From: Roseiflexus sp. RS-1
GTDB taxonomy: Bacteria > Chloroflexota > Chloroflexia > Chloroflexales > Roseiflexaceae
DNA length: 64,000 bases
Direction of reading: 5' to 3'
NCBI RefSeq assembly: GCF_000016665.1
Contig: NC_009523.1
Span: 3,967,501 to 4,031,500, forward strand
Shown here: one piece after another, positions 46,735 through 55,593 of the stretch
Numbering within the stretch: the first letter of the stretch is position 1
Layout: each line of letters opens with the position of its first letter
Program-made: the position numbers and the translations under genes
The notes under the pieces: generated by a model
Seen by the model: only the letters and a program-made list of their open reading frames with translations
Databases searched by the model: none
What the model was told of the DNA's origin: nothing

Positions 46735-47769
46735 ATGAGAACAGCCATTGCCATCAACCCGCGCCACGCCGCCCACGACGAGCCGCAGCACGTTGAGCAG
46801 GCGGCGCGTCTGCATGCGATTACTGCTGCACTGAACGCCAGTGGTCTACGTTCAGTGCTGCTCGAAGTTCCGGCGCGTCCGGCGACTGAGGCGCAACTGC
46901 GCGCTGTTCACACCGAACAGATGATTGAAGTGGTGCGCTGGTCGGCGACACGCCCGCGATCGTGGATCGATCACGACACATACACTACATCGGCGAGTTG
47001 GGATGCGGCGCTCATGGCTGCTGGCACGACCCTGGCGGTCGTTGACGCGGTCGTCAGCGGGTCGGCGCAGAATGGGTTTGCGCTGGTTCGTCCACCCGGT
47101 CATCACGCGACCCGAGCCGAATCCATGGGGTTTTGCCTGTTCAACAACGTTGCCATTGCTGCGCGCCACGCTATCGACCATCTGGGAGTCACACGGGTGG
47201 CAATCGTTGATTTTGATGTGCATCACGGAAACGGAACGCAGGATATCTTCTACGATGATGATCGGGTCTTCTTCTGTTCGACGCACGCTTCGCCGCTCTA
47301 CCCGGGCACCGGCGCCGAACGTGAGATCGGTTCGGGCAGAGGACGCGGCACGACGATGAATCTTCCGCTCCCTCACGGCGTCGGCGACGCCGGGTTTGCC
47401 CGCCTGTTCGATGATGTCGTCATTCCGGCGCTGCGGCGTTATCGTCCAGACCTGATCCTGGTGTCCGCCGGTTATGATGCCCATTGGGCTGATCCACTTG
47501 GACCATTGACGCTGTCGGTCGCCGGGTATGCTGCACTGACGCGCCGCCTGAAGGAAACGGCTGAAGAGGTCTGTAACGGACGTATCGCGCTGGTGCTCGA
47601 GGGCGGCTACAACCTGAAAGCGCTGGCGGCAAGTGTTCTGGCATGCCTGGAAGTTCTGGCAAACGATGATACTGTTGTTGACCCGTTCGGACCGTCAAAT
47701 GAGCCAGAGCCGGATATTTCGGCGCTGATCGCGCGTATGCATCAGAATCACCCGCTGCTTGCCGGATAA
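46735..47769 (+). CDS. Histone-deacetylase-family (class II/AcuC-like) deacetylase
   Basis: The 344-aa protein has zinc deacetylase motifs RPPGHHA, MGFCLFNNVAIAARHA, VDFDVHHGNGTQDIFY, STHASPLYPGTG, SAGYDAHWADPLG and LEGGYNLKA. Bacterial members remove acetyl groups from polyamines or protein lysines. No acetyltransferase or acetyl-CoA synthetase gene is adjacent. hisH starts 18 bases after its stop, so it probably heads the hisH-hisA-hisF transcript. Confidence 0.92.
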   Translation: MRTAIAINPRHAAHDEPQHVEQAARLHAITAALNASGLRSVLLEVPARPATEAQLRAVHTEQMIEVVRWSATRPRSWIDHDTYTTSASWDAALMAAGTTLAVVDAVVSGSAQNGFALVRPPGHHATRAESMGFCLFNNVAIAARHAIDHLGVTRVAIVDFDVHHGNGTQDIFYDDDRVFFCSTHASPLYPGTGAEREIGSGRGRGTTMNLPLPHGVGDAGFARLFDDVVIPALRRYRPDLILVSAGYDAHWADPLGPLTLSVAGYAALTRRLKETAEEVCNGRIALVLEGGYNLKALAASVLACLEVLANDDTVVDPFGPSNEPEPDISALIARMHQNHPLLAG

Positions 47770-47787
47770 TCGGAACATTGTACTCCT

Positions 47788-48411
47788 ATGAGCATTGCCG
47801 TTATTGATTATGGCGCCGGTAACCTGCGCAGCGTCATGCGGGCGCTCCAGCGGATTGGCGCACCGCTCGAAGTTACCAGCAACCCGGATGTTGTGATCGA
47901 CGCGCCGGCGGTTATTCTGCCCGGGGTTGGGGCAACCCGCGATACCATGCAGAACCTGGAACGCCTGGGACTTGTCGCCGCTATTCGTGACGTTATTGCA
48001 CGGGGGACGCCGTTCCTCGGCATCTGTGTGGGAATGCAGGTGCTCTGCGAACAGAGCGAGGAGTTCGGATTGCATTCCTGCCTCGGCATTGTTGGCGGGG
48101 TGGTGCGACGCCTGCCAGCCGGACTCAAGGCGCCGCAGATTGGATGGAATCAGGTGCACTATACGCCTCACGCAGCGCAGCATCCGCTGTTCACCGGCAT
48201 CGACGACGGCAGTGACTTTTATTTTGTCCATTCATACTACTGCGATCTGACGGATGAACGCGATGCGGCTGCGATGACAGAGTACGGCGTCTCTTTTCCG
48301 AGTGCGCTCATTCGCAACAATCTGGCAGCAGTGCAGTTCCATCCCGAAAAGAGCGGTCGCTGCGGATTGCAATTGCTGACGAACTTTGTCGCATGGGCAG
48401 GGGTTTTGTGA
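47788..48411 (+). CDS. hisH: Imidazole glycerol phosphate synthase, glutamine amidotransferase subunit
   Basis: HisH releases ammonia from glutamine for HisF. The 207-aa protein has [24 protein letters not shown], the nucleophile GICVGMQVL and the catalytic [10 protein letters not shown]. Its TGA overlaps the hisA ATG by one base (TGATGG), so translation is coupled. Confidence 0.96.
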   Translation: MSIAVIDYGAGNLRSVMRALQRIGAPLEVTSNPDVVIDAPAVILPGVGATRDTMQNLERLGLVAAIRDVIARGTPFLGICVGMQVLCEQSEEFGLHSCLGIVGGVVRRLPAGLKAPQIGWNQVHYTPHAAQHPLFTGIDDGSDFYFVHSYYCDLTDERDAAAMTEYGVSFPSALIRNNLAAVQFHPEKSGRCGLQLLTNFVAWAGVL

Positions 48412-49124
48412 TGGAAATCATTCCTGCCATCGATATGCAAGGCGGGCGATGTGTGCGTCTGTACCAGGGCGATTTTCAGCGCGTTACCGTGTACGATGAT
48501 GATCCAGTCGCGGTTGCGCATCGCTGGGTCGCACAGGGCGCGCCACGCCTGCATCTCGTCGATCTCGATGGCGCCCGCAGCGGTCACCCAGTCCACACCG
48601 ACATCATCCGCGCGATCGTGCAATCGGTCGATGCGCCAGTGCAGCTTGGCGGCGGACTGCGCAGCATCGCAGCGGTCGAACGCGCGCTGGAACTCGGCGT
48701 CCAGCGTGTCATTCTCGGCACAGCCGCCGTTCACGACCCGGAACTCATCAGGCAACTGGTGCAGCAGTTCGGCGATGCGATTGCTATCGCCGTCGATGCT
48801 CGCAACGATATGGCAGCCACCGCCGGGTGGACCGAAACCGCCGCTATCAGCGCCATCGATCTGGTCGAACGGATGGCAGCGCTGGGAGTCCGGCGCGTGA
48901 TCTACACCGACATCGCACGTGATGGCACACTCTCGGAACCCAATATCGCAACAACCCGCGCGCTTGTTCGTCCCGGCGGTCCTGCCATTATCGCATCAGG
49001 CGGGATCAGCACGATCGACCACCTGCGTCGTCTGGCGGAGGTTGGCGTCGAGGGCGCAATTGTCGGGCGTGCGCTCTACACCGGCGACCTCTCGCTGAGC
49101 GATGCGCTCGCCGCAGTGCAGTGA
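48411..49124 (+). CDS. hisA: Phosphoribosylformimino-5-aminoimidazole carboxamide ribotide isomerase
   Basis: HisA isomerises ProFAR to PRFAR. The 237-aa TIM barrel has [45 protein letters not shown] and [13 protein letters not shown], with both catalytic Asp residues in place. The start ATG at 48411 overlaps the hisH stop. A coiled-coil gene separates it from hisF. Confidence 0.96.
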   Translation: MEIIPAIDMQGGRCVRLYQGDFQRVTVYDDDPVAVAHRWVAQGAPRLHLVDLDGARSGHPVHTDIIRAIVQSVDAPVQLGGGLRSIAAVERALELGVQRVILGTAAVHDPELIRQLVQQFGDAIAIAVDARNDMAATAGWTETAAISAIDLVERMAALGVRRVIYTDIARDGTLSEPNIATTRALVRPGGPAIIASGGISTIDHLRRLAEVGVEGAIVGRALYTGDLSLSDALAAVQ

Positions 49125-49134
49125 AGGAGTCTGT

Positions 49135-50247
49135 ATGACCAACCCCGGCAAGCCAGCTCAACCGACCAGCAAATACGAAGAAGAGCGCCTCCGCGCCGCC
49201 GAACAATCACAGTTCGTCTACCTTCAGGGGCAGATAGACGAACTGCGCCGCCTGCTGAAAGAGCAGTCAAACAAATACGCCTGGGCGATGGAGCAGATCC
49301 GCAGAGTTGAAGCAAGCGTCTCCCAAATAGAGGGACTGCTCGACCGCCAGCGTCAGGAAATGGCGCAGACGCTCGACAGTTACCGGCGCGACATCACGGC
49401 GCTGCGGAAAGAGGTAGCCGGTGCGCTGGTCAAAATCGACGAAGGGTTGCGCCCCATGCGCGAGATGCAGTCGCAGATTCAGCAACTTGGTGAGGCGCGA
49501 CGCCAGGACCGCGACGCGATTGCGCCGCTTTTCCCGCGCATCGATGAACTGGAGCAACGGATTGCATCCTGGAATGCGCAGATCAAAGAAGCCGAAGAGC
49601 GGCATCGCACCCTCCAGGCTCGCCTGAACGACGCCACTGCCGCCGATGAGGCGCTGCGCGACGAGATGCGGCGGTTGAGCGAGGACCTCCAGATCGAAAA
49701 GCAGAGTCTGCGTCGTCAGGCAGTCGAAGCGCAGCAATTGATCGCGGATATTCATCCCACCCTCGAGGCGCATGCCAGTCGTCTCAACCGCCTCGATGAA
49801 ATCCGTCAGCATATCGATCTGTTTGCCGAGCAGTTACCGCCTCAGATAACGGCGATCAATGAGCGGATCAACGAGATAACTGGCGAGATCAAGCGGGTTG
49901 AACGCATCTCGACCGAACGGTTCCTGATGAATCAGGAACGTTTGGAAGAGATCCGTCAGCAACAGGACGAAAAGATTGTGTCGCTCGCGGAAACCGAGGA
50001 GCAGCATCTGCGTCAGTTGCACACCTGGCTTGATCGCATCGATGCCTGGTTGCGTGAACTGGAACAGCGGCAGAATCGCACAGCCAGCCATGTTGAGCAC
50101 GTTCAACGCGAGAGCCTGGCGTATCTCGTCGATCTGGAACGTCGAGATGTGCGCCTGATTGAAACATTACTGGCGGCGCTCCGCGCTCAGGCAGACGAAA
50201 TCCATGCCGAGCAGGTGGAACGTGGTCGCGCGCCGCAGGAGCGGTGA
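49135..50247 (+). CDS. Long coiled-coil protein, unknown function
   Basis: The 370-aa protein is almost entirely alpha-helical with heptad spacing and many Glu, Gln and Arg residues (for example [20 protein letters not shown]). There is no signal peptide, membrane segment or known domain. AAGGAGTC precedes the ATG at 49135. It sits between hisA and hisF with gaps of 10 and 25 bases, so it is transcribed with histidine genes. A cytoplasmic structural or scaffold role is possible but not shown. Confidence 0.8.
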   Translation: MTNPGKPAQPTSKYEEERLRAAEQSQFVYLQGQIDELRRLLKEQSNKYAWAMEQIRRVEASVSQIEGLLDRQRQEMAQTLDSYRRDITALRKEVAGALVKIDEGLRPMREMQSQIQQLGEARRQDRDAIAPLFPRIDELEQRIASWNAQIKEAEERHRTLQARLNDATAADEALRDEMRRLSEDLQIEKQSLRRQAVEAQQLIADIHPTLEAHASRLNRLDEIRQHIDLFAEQLPPQITAINERINEITGEIKRVERISTERFLMNQERLEEIRQQQDEKIVSLAETEEQHLRQLHTWLDRIDAWLRELEQRQNRTASHVEHVQRESLAYLVDLERRDVRLIETLLAALRAQADEIHAEQVERGRAPQER

Positions 50248-50272
50248 GACGCTCATCGTTCGGAGAGACACG

Positions 50273-51049
50273 ATGCTGAAACGCCGTATCATTCCATGCC
50301 TTGATGTAAAAGCAGGTCGGGTCGTCAAAGGGGTTGCCTTCCTGAACCATCGTGACGCTGGTGATCCGGTTGAACTTGCTGCCGCCTACGACGCTGGCGG
50401 CGCTGATGAACTGGTGTTCTACGATATTACAGCCAGTAGCGATGAACGCGCGATTATGGTCGATGTGGTCGAGCGCACCGCAGCGCAGGTGTTCATTCCG
50501 CTCACAGTCGGCGGCGGGCTGCGCACCGTCGAGGATATGTACCGCATGCTGCGCGCCGGCGCCGATAAGGTATCGATCAACACCGCAGCCGTGCTTAATC
50601 CGCAATTGATCGAGGATGGCGCACGTCGCTTCGGAAGTCAGTGTATCGTCCTTTCGATCGACGCGCGACGGGTCAACGCCTCGGACGAACCGCCCCGCTG
50701 GCAGGTGTTTACCCATACCGGACGTGATCCGCGTCCAACGGGTCTCGACGCTATCGAATGGGCGCGCCGCGGGGTGGAATTGGGCGCTGGCGAGATCGTG
50801 ATTAACAGTATGGACGAGGATGGCGTTGGCGGCGGGTACGACATTGATCTCCTCCGGGCTATTACTGAAGCAGTCAACGTTCCCGTCATCGCCTCCGGCG
50901 GGGTCGGTTCGCCGGAACATATGTATGCCGGTCTGGTCGAAGGACGCGCCGATGCAGTGCTGGCGGCGTCGATCTTCCACTTCGGCGCCTATACTATCCG
51001 GGACGTCAAGCAGTATCTGGCAGAACGAGGCGTGCCGGTGCGGCTGTGA
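50273..51049 (+). CDS. hisF: Imidazole glycerol phosphate synthase cyclase subunit
   Basis: HisF joins ammonia from HisH to PRFAR, giving IGP and AICAR. The 258-aa barrel has [52 protein letters not shown] and [14 protein letters not shown] precedes the ATG at 50273. The gene ends at the edge of the repeat array. Confidence 0.96.
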   Translation: MLKRRIIPCLDVKAGRVVKGVAFLNHRDAGDPVELAAAYDAGGADELVFYDITASSDERAIMVDVVERTAAQVFIPLTVGGGLRTVEDMYRMLRAGADKVSINTAAVLNPQLIEDGARRFGSQCIVLSIDARRVNASDEPPRWQVFTHTGRDPRPTGLDAIEWARRGVELGAGEIVINSMDEDGVGGGYDIDLLRAITEAVNVPVIASGGVGSPEHMYAGLVEGRADAVLAASIFHFGAYTIRDVKQYLAERGVPVRL

Positions 51050-51097
51050 GGGTTGAAGGTTGAAGGTTGAAGGTTGAACGTTGGGCGTTGAAGGTTG
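51050..51097. repeat. Heptanucleotide GGTTGAA tract
   Basis: Seven-base repeats (GGTTGAA, then CGTTG variants) begin right after the hisF stop and lead into the multi-hairpin array. Confidence 0.8.
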
Positions 51098-52635
51098 GCT
51101 GTGGCAGCGTCCACGCAGGTGGACGCCCGGCGAAAAGCCTTCCAGGGGCGATTTCAATCGCTGAACGCCAGGCAGCCTGAGCTCAGGCATGCGGTTGAAA
51201 CCCCGCCTGAGAGGACGCGCCGGGCGACCGCCTATGCGGTCGCTGTGGCAGCGTCCACGCAGGTGGACGCCCGGCGAAAAGCCTTCCAGAGGCGATTTCA
51301 ATCGCTGAACTGAGCTCAGGCATGCGGTTGAAACCGCGCCTGTGTGGACGCTTCGCGCCGGGCGACCGCCTATGCGGTCGCTGTGGCAGCGTCCACGCAG
51401 GTGGACGCCCGGCGAAAAGCCTTCCAGGGGCGATTTCAATCGCTGAACGCCAGGCAGCCTGAGCTCAGGCATGCGGTTGAAACCCCGCCTGAGAGGACGC
51501 GCCGGGCGACCGCCTATGCGGTCGCTGTGGCAGCGTCCACGCAGGTGGACGCCCGGCGAAAAGCCTTCCAGGGGCGATTTCAATCGCTGAACGCCAGGCA
51601 GCCTGAGCGGTTGAAACCGCGCCGGTGTGGACGCCCGGCGAAAAGCCTTCCAGGGGCGATTTCAATCGCTGAACGCCAGGCAGCCTGAGCTCAGGCATGC
51701 GGTTGAAACCGCGCCGGTGTGGACGCCCGGCGAAAAGCCTTCCAGGGGCGATTTCAATCGCTGAACGCCAGGCAGCCTGAGCGGTTGAAACCGCGCCTGT
51801 GTGGACGCTTCGCGCCGGGCGACCGCCTATGCGGTCGCTGTGGCAGCGTCCACGCAGGTGGACGCCCGGCGAAAAGCCTTCCAGGGGCGATTTCAATCGC
51901 TGAACGCCAAGGCAGCCTGAGCGGTTGAAACCGCGCCTGTGTGGACGCTTCGCGCCGGGCGACCGCCTATGCGGTCGCTGTGGCAGCGTCCACGCAGGTG
52001 GACGCCCGGCGAAAAGCCTTCCAGGGGCGATTTCAATCGCTGAACGCCAGGCAGCCTGAGCTCAGGCATGCGGTTGAAACCCCGCCTGAGAGGACGCGCC
52101 GGGCGACCGCCTATGCGGTCGCTGTGGCAGCGTCCACGCAGGTGGACGCCCGGTGAAAAGCCTTCCAGGGGCGATTTCAATCGCTGAACGCCAGGCAGCC
52201 TGAGCTCAGGCATGCGGTTGAAACCCCGCCTGAGAGGACGCGCCGGGCGACCGCCTATGCGGTCGCTGTGGCAGCGTCCACGCAGGTGGACGCCCGGCGA
52301 AAAGCCTTCCAGGGGCGATTTCAATCGCTGAACTGAGCTCAGGCATGCGGTTGAAACCGCGCCTGTGTGGACGCTTCGCGCCGGGCGACCGCCTATGCGG
52401 TCGCTGTGGCAGCGTCCACGCAGGTGGACGCCCGGCGAAAAGCCTTCCAGGGGCGATTTCAATCGCTGAACGCCAGGCAGCCTGAGCTCAGGCATGCGGT
52501 TGAAACCCCGCCTGAGAGGACGCGCCGGGCGACCGCCTATGCGGTCGCTGTGGCAGCGTCCACGCAGGTGGACGCCCGGCGAAAAGCCTTCCAGAGGCGA
52601 TTTCAATCGCTGAACGCCAGGTAGCTGAGGAGTTA

Positions 52636-52680
52636 CGAACGTTGAACGTTGAACGTGGGAGCGTTGAACGTTGAAATGTT
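52636..52680. repeat. Heptanucleotide CGTTGAA tract
   Basis: Seven-base repeats of ACGTTGA with small interruptions (GTGGGAG) lie between two hairpin units. Confidence 0.75.
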
Positions 52681-52844
52681 GGCAACTGCTCAGGCGTGCG
52701 GTTGAAACTGCGCCTGAGAGGACGCTTCGCGCCGGGCGACCGCCTATGCGGTCGCTGTGGCAGCGTCCACGCAGGTGGACGCCCGGCGAAAAGCCTTCCA
52801 GAGGCGATTTCAATCGCTGAACGCCAGGCAACTGAGGAGTTACG

Positions 52845-52960
52845 AACGTTGAACGTTGAACGTGGGAACGTGAGAACGTGGGAGCGTTGAACGTTGAACG
52901 TTGAACGTTGAACGTTGAACGTGGGAACGTGGGAGCGTTGAACGTTGAAATGTTGGCAAC
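52845..52960. repeat. Heptanucleotide CGTTGAA tract
   Basis: At least five uninterrupted CGTTGAA heptamers occur near 52885-52920, flanked by GTGGGAACGT variants. Confidence 0.8.
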
Positions 52961-52979
52961 TGCTCAGGCGTGCGGTTGA

Positions 52980-53095
52980 TGGTCTTTGAGTAAATAATCC
53001 GCTCTCGCCCGCGCAGGCGGGCTTCGCCTCGCCTAGCCGAGGGCTTTAGCCCGACGGCACAAGGCGTATAGCGGATTTATTTCTCAATCTCCATA
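52980..53095. mobile_element. MITE-like element inside a repeat palindrome
   Basis: About 115 bases absent from other array copies interrupt GCGGTTGA/AACCGCGCC. The ends are imperfect inverted repeats (TTGAGTAAATAATCCGCT on the left; TTGAGAAATAAATCCGCT read from the right), with outer TGG. Inside are the hairpins GCCCGC-GCAG-GCGGGC and GGGCT-TT-AGCCC. It encodes nothing. A related sequence is at 1518. End positions are uncertain by one or two bases. Confidence 0.65.
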
Positions 53096-53226
53096 AACCG
53101 CGCCTGAGAGGACGCTTCGCGCCGGGCGACCGCCTATGCGGTCGCCGTGGCAGCGTCCACGCAGGTGGACGCCCGGCGAAAAGCCTTCCAGGGGCGATTT
53201 CAATCGCTGAACGCCAGGCAGCCTGA

Positions 53227-53287
53227 GTAGTTACGAACGTTGAGCGTTGAACGTGGGAGCATTGGAACGTTGAACGTTGGAACATTG
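53227..53287. repeat. Heptanucleotide tract abutting moaDE start
   Basis: GTTGAAC/GTTGAGC-type heptamers end six bases before the moaD-moaE ATG, so the promoter and any ribosome-binding site of that gene lie in repeat DNA. Confidence 0.7.
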
Positions 53288-53292
53288 ATGGT

Positions 53293-54009
53293 ATGGCCGA
53301 CACGATCACCATTATTGTGCGTTACTTTGCGGCGCATCGTGAGATAACCGGGCGCAGCGACGAGACGCTGACCCTTGCGCCGGGAACAACCGTTGGGGCG
53401 CTCTGGACGCTGCTGACCGAACGCTACCCGCGCCTGGCAGGGTACAGCGGTCGCTTGCTGTTTGCAGTCAATCAGGAGTTTGCCACACCCGATCAGTCCC
53501 TGCACCATGGCGACGAGGTCGCATTCATTCCGCCGGTGAGCGGCGGCGCACCCCGCGCCTTCGTCGTCACGCACGAGCCGCTCGATCCCGCGCCACTGGT
53601 TGCGCTGGTGCAGTCACCCGATATGGGTGCGGTTGTTACATTCGCCGGCGTGGTGCGCAACCATTTCGGCGGTCGCAAAACCGCATTTCTGGAATATGAA
53701 GCCTACACCGGTATGGCGGAGGCAGTACTGGAGCAGATCGCCGGGGAAGCGCGCACACGCTGGAACACCGGCGGGATCGCTGTTCACCACCGGATCGGTC
53801 GCCTGGAGATCGGCGAAACGGCGGTGCTGGTCGTGGTTGCAGCGCCGCATCGCCGCGAAGCCTTCGAGGCGGCGGCGTGGATCATGGATCGCGTCAAAGA
53901 GATAGCGCCGATCTGGAAGAAGGAGTACTGGGCGGATGGCGCCGCCGAGTGGGTAGGCGACGAAAAGGAACGCAAGCGCGAAGTGCCGGATCAAGGTTCA
54001 ACTACATAA
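53293..54009 (+). CDS. MoaD-MoaE fusion, molybdopterin synthase
   Basis: Molybdopterin synthase puts two sulfurs into precursor Z. The 238-aa protein joins a MoaD ubiquitin-like domain (1-85; ends FIPPVSGG) to a MoaE domain (about 88-225; VVTFAGVVRNHFGGRK, EIAPIWKKEYWADGAAEWV). MoaD must normally expose its Gly-Gly C terminus for thiocarboxylation; here Gly84-Gly85 are followed directly by APRAF, so cleavage would be needed, as known for MoaX-type fusions. No protease gene is adjacent. It lacks a clear ribosome-binding site. Its end overlaps the convergent neighbour by 19 bases. Confidence 0.93.
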   Translation: MADTITIIVRYFAAHREITGRSDETLTLAPGTTVGALWTLLTERYPRLAGYSGRLLFAVNQEFATPDQSLHHGDEVAFIPPVSGGAPRAFVVTHEPLDPAPLVALVQSPDMGAVVTFAGVVRNHFGGRKTAFLEYEAYTGMAEAVLEQIAGEARTRWNTGGIAVHHRIGRLEIGETAVLVVVAAPHRREAFEAAAWIMDRVKEIAPIWKKEYWADGAAEWVGDEKERKREVPDQGSTT

Positions 54010-55550
54010 ACCATATACTCTCCAATCATACGCTTCGGATAAGTCGCATCCAGGTATGCGCGCACATCATCGGATGCCAGTGGCTCTGCGCTCCAACCAA
54101 GATCCCGTCCAATGGGCAATGCGGCGTACCATTGCGCTTCCGGCGACGCCAGGCGCTTCGCCTCTGCATCCGGATCGCGTGGCAGCACGATGTAGCGAAT
54201 CGGCGCTCCTGCAAGATACCGGCGGAAATTGGTCGCATGATGCATGATGTTGCGTTGAAAGACCGGATCATGCTCAAACCAGGTCACCGGTTGATGGGTG
54301 TATAACGCCGCCTGCCAGTACTGATCGGTCAGAATGACCCCAGGTGGCGCATCGCGCAGCGCTGACCACACCGGCATTGCCGCAGATGTCACCCGTGCCT
54401 GCAACACCTGGTACGCCACCCCAACGCTGTTCACGATCACAAAAACGGTAAAAATGACCGTCAGCATGATCAGACGCACACGGCGACCCAACTGCATCAC
54501 TCCGGCAGCGGTCAGGATACAGAGCGCCGGCAATGCCGGAATGAACACCCGTGGATTATTGCTTGCACCAGGCAGCGCGGAGTAGACCAGCAGCACAACC
54601 AGACCGAGCGCCATCCAGACGCCGAGCATCGTCGTCGCCATTCCCGCACTGCCGCGCGCGACAGCCAGAACAGCGGGGGCAAGCAGCAACAGAAGCATCA
54701 CCATCGCCAGCGTCAGCGGCAATGTGAACATCTGCTCCAGCATTTGCGGCGCAATAGTCAAAAAGACATCAATCTGCGCACCGCCGCCAACCGTTGTTGG
54801 ACGACCGATAACACCGTAGATCAGGAGAACCCACGGCGCCAGCGCGAGCACTGGAATCCCAATCGCCAGCAACATATGACGGGCAGGCAGCGGTCGTTCG
54901 CCGCGCAATTGTAATAGCCAGGTCAATCCGGCAACGCCGGGGTAGAGAAACGCAAGATCGATTTTGCCGTACATCGCCAGCGTACCGCAGAGCACCGCCA
55001 GCCAGGTGCGCTGTTCGAGGAACGCCCATAGCGCACCCATCACCAGCAGTGCAGAGAGCGGCTCAACGAATGATAGCGGACCATGCTCGCGAAACACCGG
55101 GAAGAGCGCCAGGAGCGCCGCCGCCAGCACACCTCCGCGCTGCCCGATAAAGCGTGACCCGAAAGCACAGGTCAGGATCACCACACCCCCGGCAGCAACC
55201 GGAACGACCGCCTGAAGAAGCGTATACGAGCCGCTCAGTCGCCAGACCGCGCCAAACATCATCAGGTACAGGGGACCCCACCACGGATGCAACGGACCAC
55301 TGCGCCCATGCGCTAATCCGGCTGGCGCCAGGGAGACCGGATCGGGAGGAAACCCATTCACACGATCATAGGGATTTTCGGCATCGATCAGAAAACGCGG
55401 CAGTTTCTGAGCAACGATGCCCCAGTGCAGATTGCGAGGACTATCCCAGTATTGGACGCCGGTCAGCAGTTGGAGCGCAACATACTGCCCCGCAAGTGCG
55501 CTGATCAGCACCAGGCGCAGGTCGAGCCAGCGAGCGGTCCTGGGAGTCAT
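53991..55550 (-). CDS. Polytopic membrane protein, glycosyltransferase-39-like
   Basis: The 519-aa protein has about ten or more membrane helices and a luminal C-terminal domain. The helix pattern and the motif GPLHPWWGPLYLMM near the first loop resemble dolichyl-phosphate-mannose mannosyltransferase-like (GT39/PMT, ArnT) proteins, but the acidic Asp-Asp motif expected in loop 1 is not clear. It probably transfers a lipid-linked sugar in the envelope. The ATG at 55550 opens the first helix. It lies four bases after a CorC-like gene stop on the same strand order. Confidence 0.7.
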   Translation of the reverse strand: MTPRTARWLDLRLVLISALAGQYVALQLLTGVQYWDSPRNLHWGIVAQKLPRFLIDAENPYDRVNGFPPDPVSLAPAGLAHGRSGPLHPWWGPLYLMMFGAVWRLSGSYTLLQAVVPVAAGGVVILTCAFGSRFIGQRGGVLAAALLALFPVFREHGPLSFVEPLSALLVMGALWAFLEQRTWLAVLCGTLAMYGKIDLAFLYPGVAGLTWLLQLRGERPLPARHMLLAIGIPVLALAPWVLLIYGVIGRPTTVGGGAQIDVFLTIAPQMLEQMFTLPLTLAMVMLLLLLAPAVLAVARGSAGMATTMLGVWMALGLVVLLVYSALPGASNNPRVFIPALPALCILTAAGVMQLGRRVRLIMLTVIFTVFVIVNSVGVAYQVLQARVTSAAMPVWSALRDAPPGVILTDQYWQAALYTHQPVTWFEHDPVFQRNIMHHATNFRRYLAGAPIRYIVLPRDPDAEAKRLASPEAQWYAALPIGRDLGWSAEPLASDDVRAYLDATYPKRMIGEYMVYVVEP

Positions 55551-55593
55551 AGTGCGATGGCGATCAGGCACGCCTGCCAGAACAGGCAACAGA

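Larger units (their letters stand above)
51098..53226. repeat. Multi-hairpin repeat array (~138-144-bp unit)
   Basis: The hairpin GCGTCCAC-GCAG-GTGGACGC starts at 51107, 51251, 51389, 51533, 51846, 51986, 52130, 52274, 52412, 52556, 52763 and 53153. Two shortened units without it lie near 51624 and 51721. Each unit also holds GCGATT-TC-AATCGC, GCGGTT-GA-AACCGC and CGACCGC-CTAT-GCGGTCG, and many hold GCCTGAGCTCAGGC. Unit lengths are 138, 140 or 144. Open frames over the array on both strands arise because the unit is mostly a multiple of three and lacks stops; they are not genes. There are no unique spacers, so it is not CRISPR. Heptanucleotide tracts and one inserted element interrupt it. Confidence 0.9.

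Noticed and set aside
49889-52831. Long open frames (hundreds of codons) on both strands across the repeat array
   Set aside because: They translate the same repeat over and over, exist in several frames at once, have no start signals, and arise because the unit is nearly a multiple of three without stops.
51098-53226. CRISPR array
   Set aside because: Units are 138-144 bases and nearly identical along their length; there are no unique spacers and no cas genes in the window.
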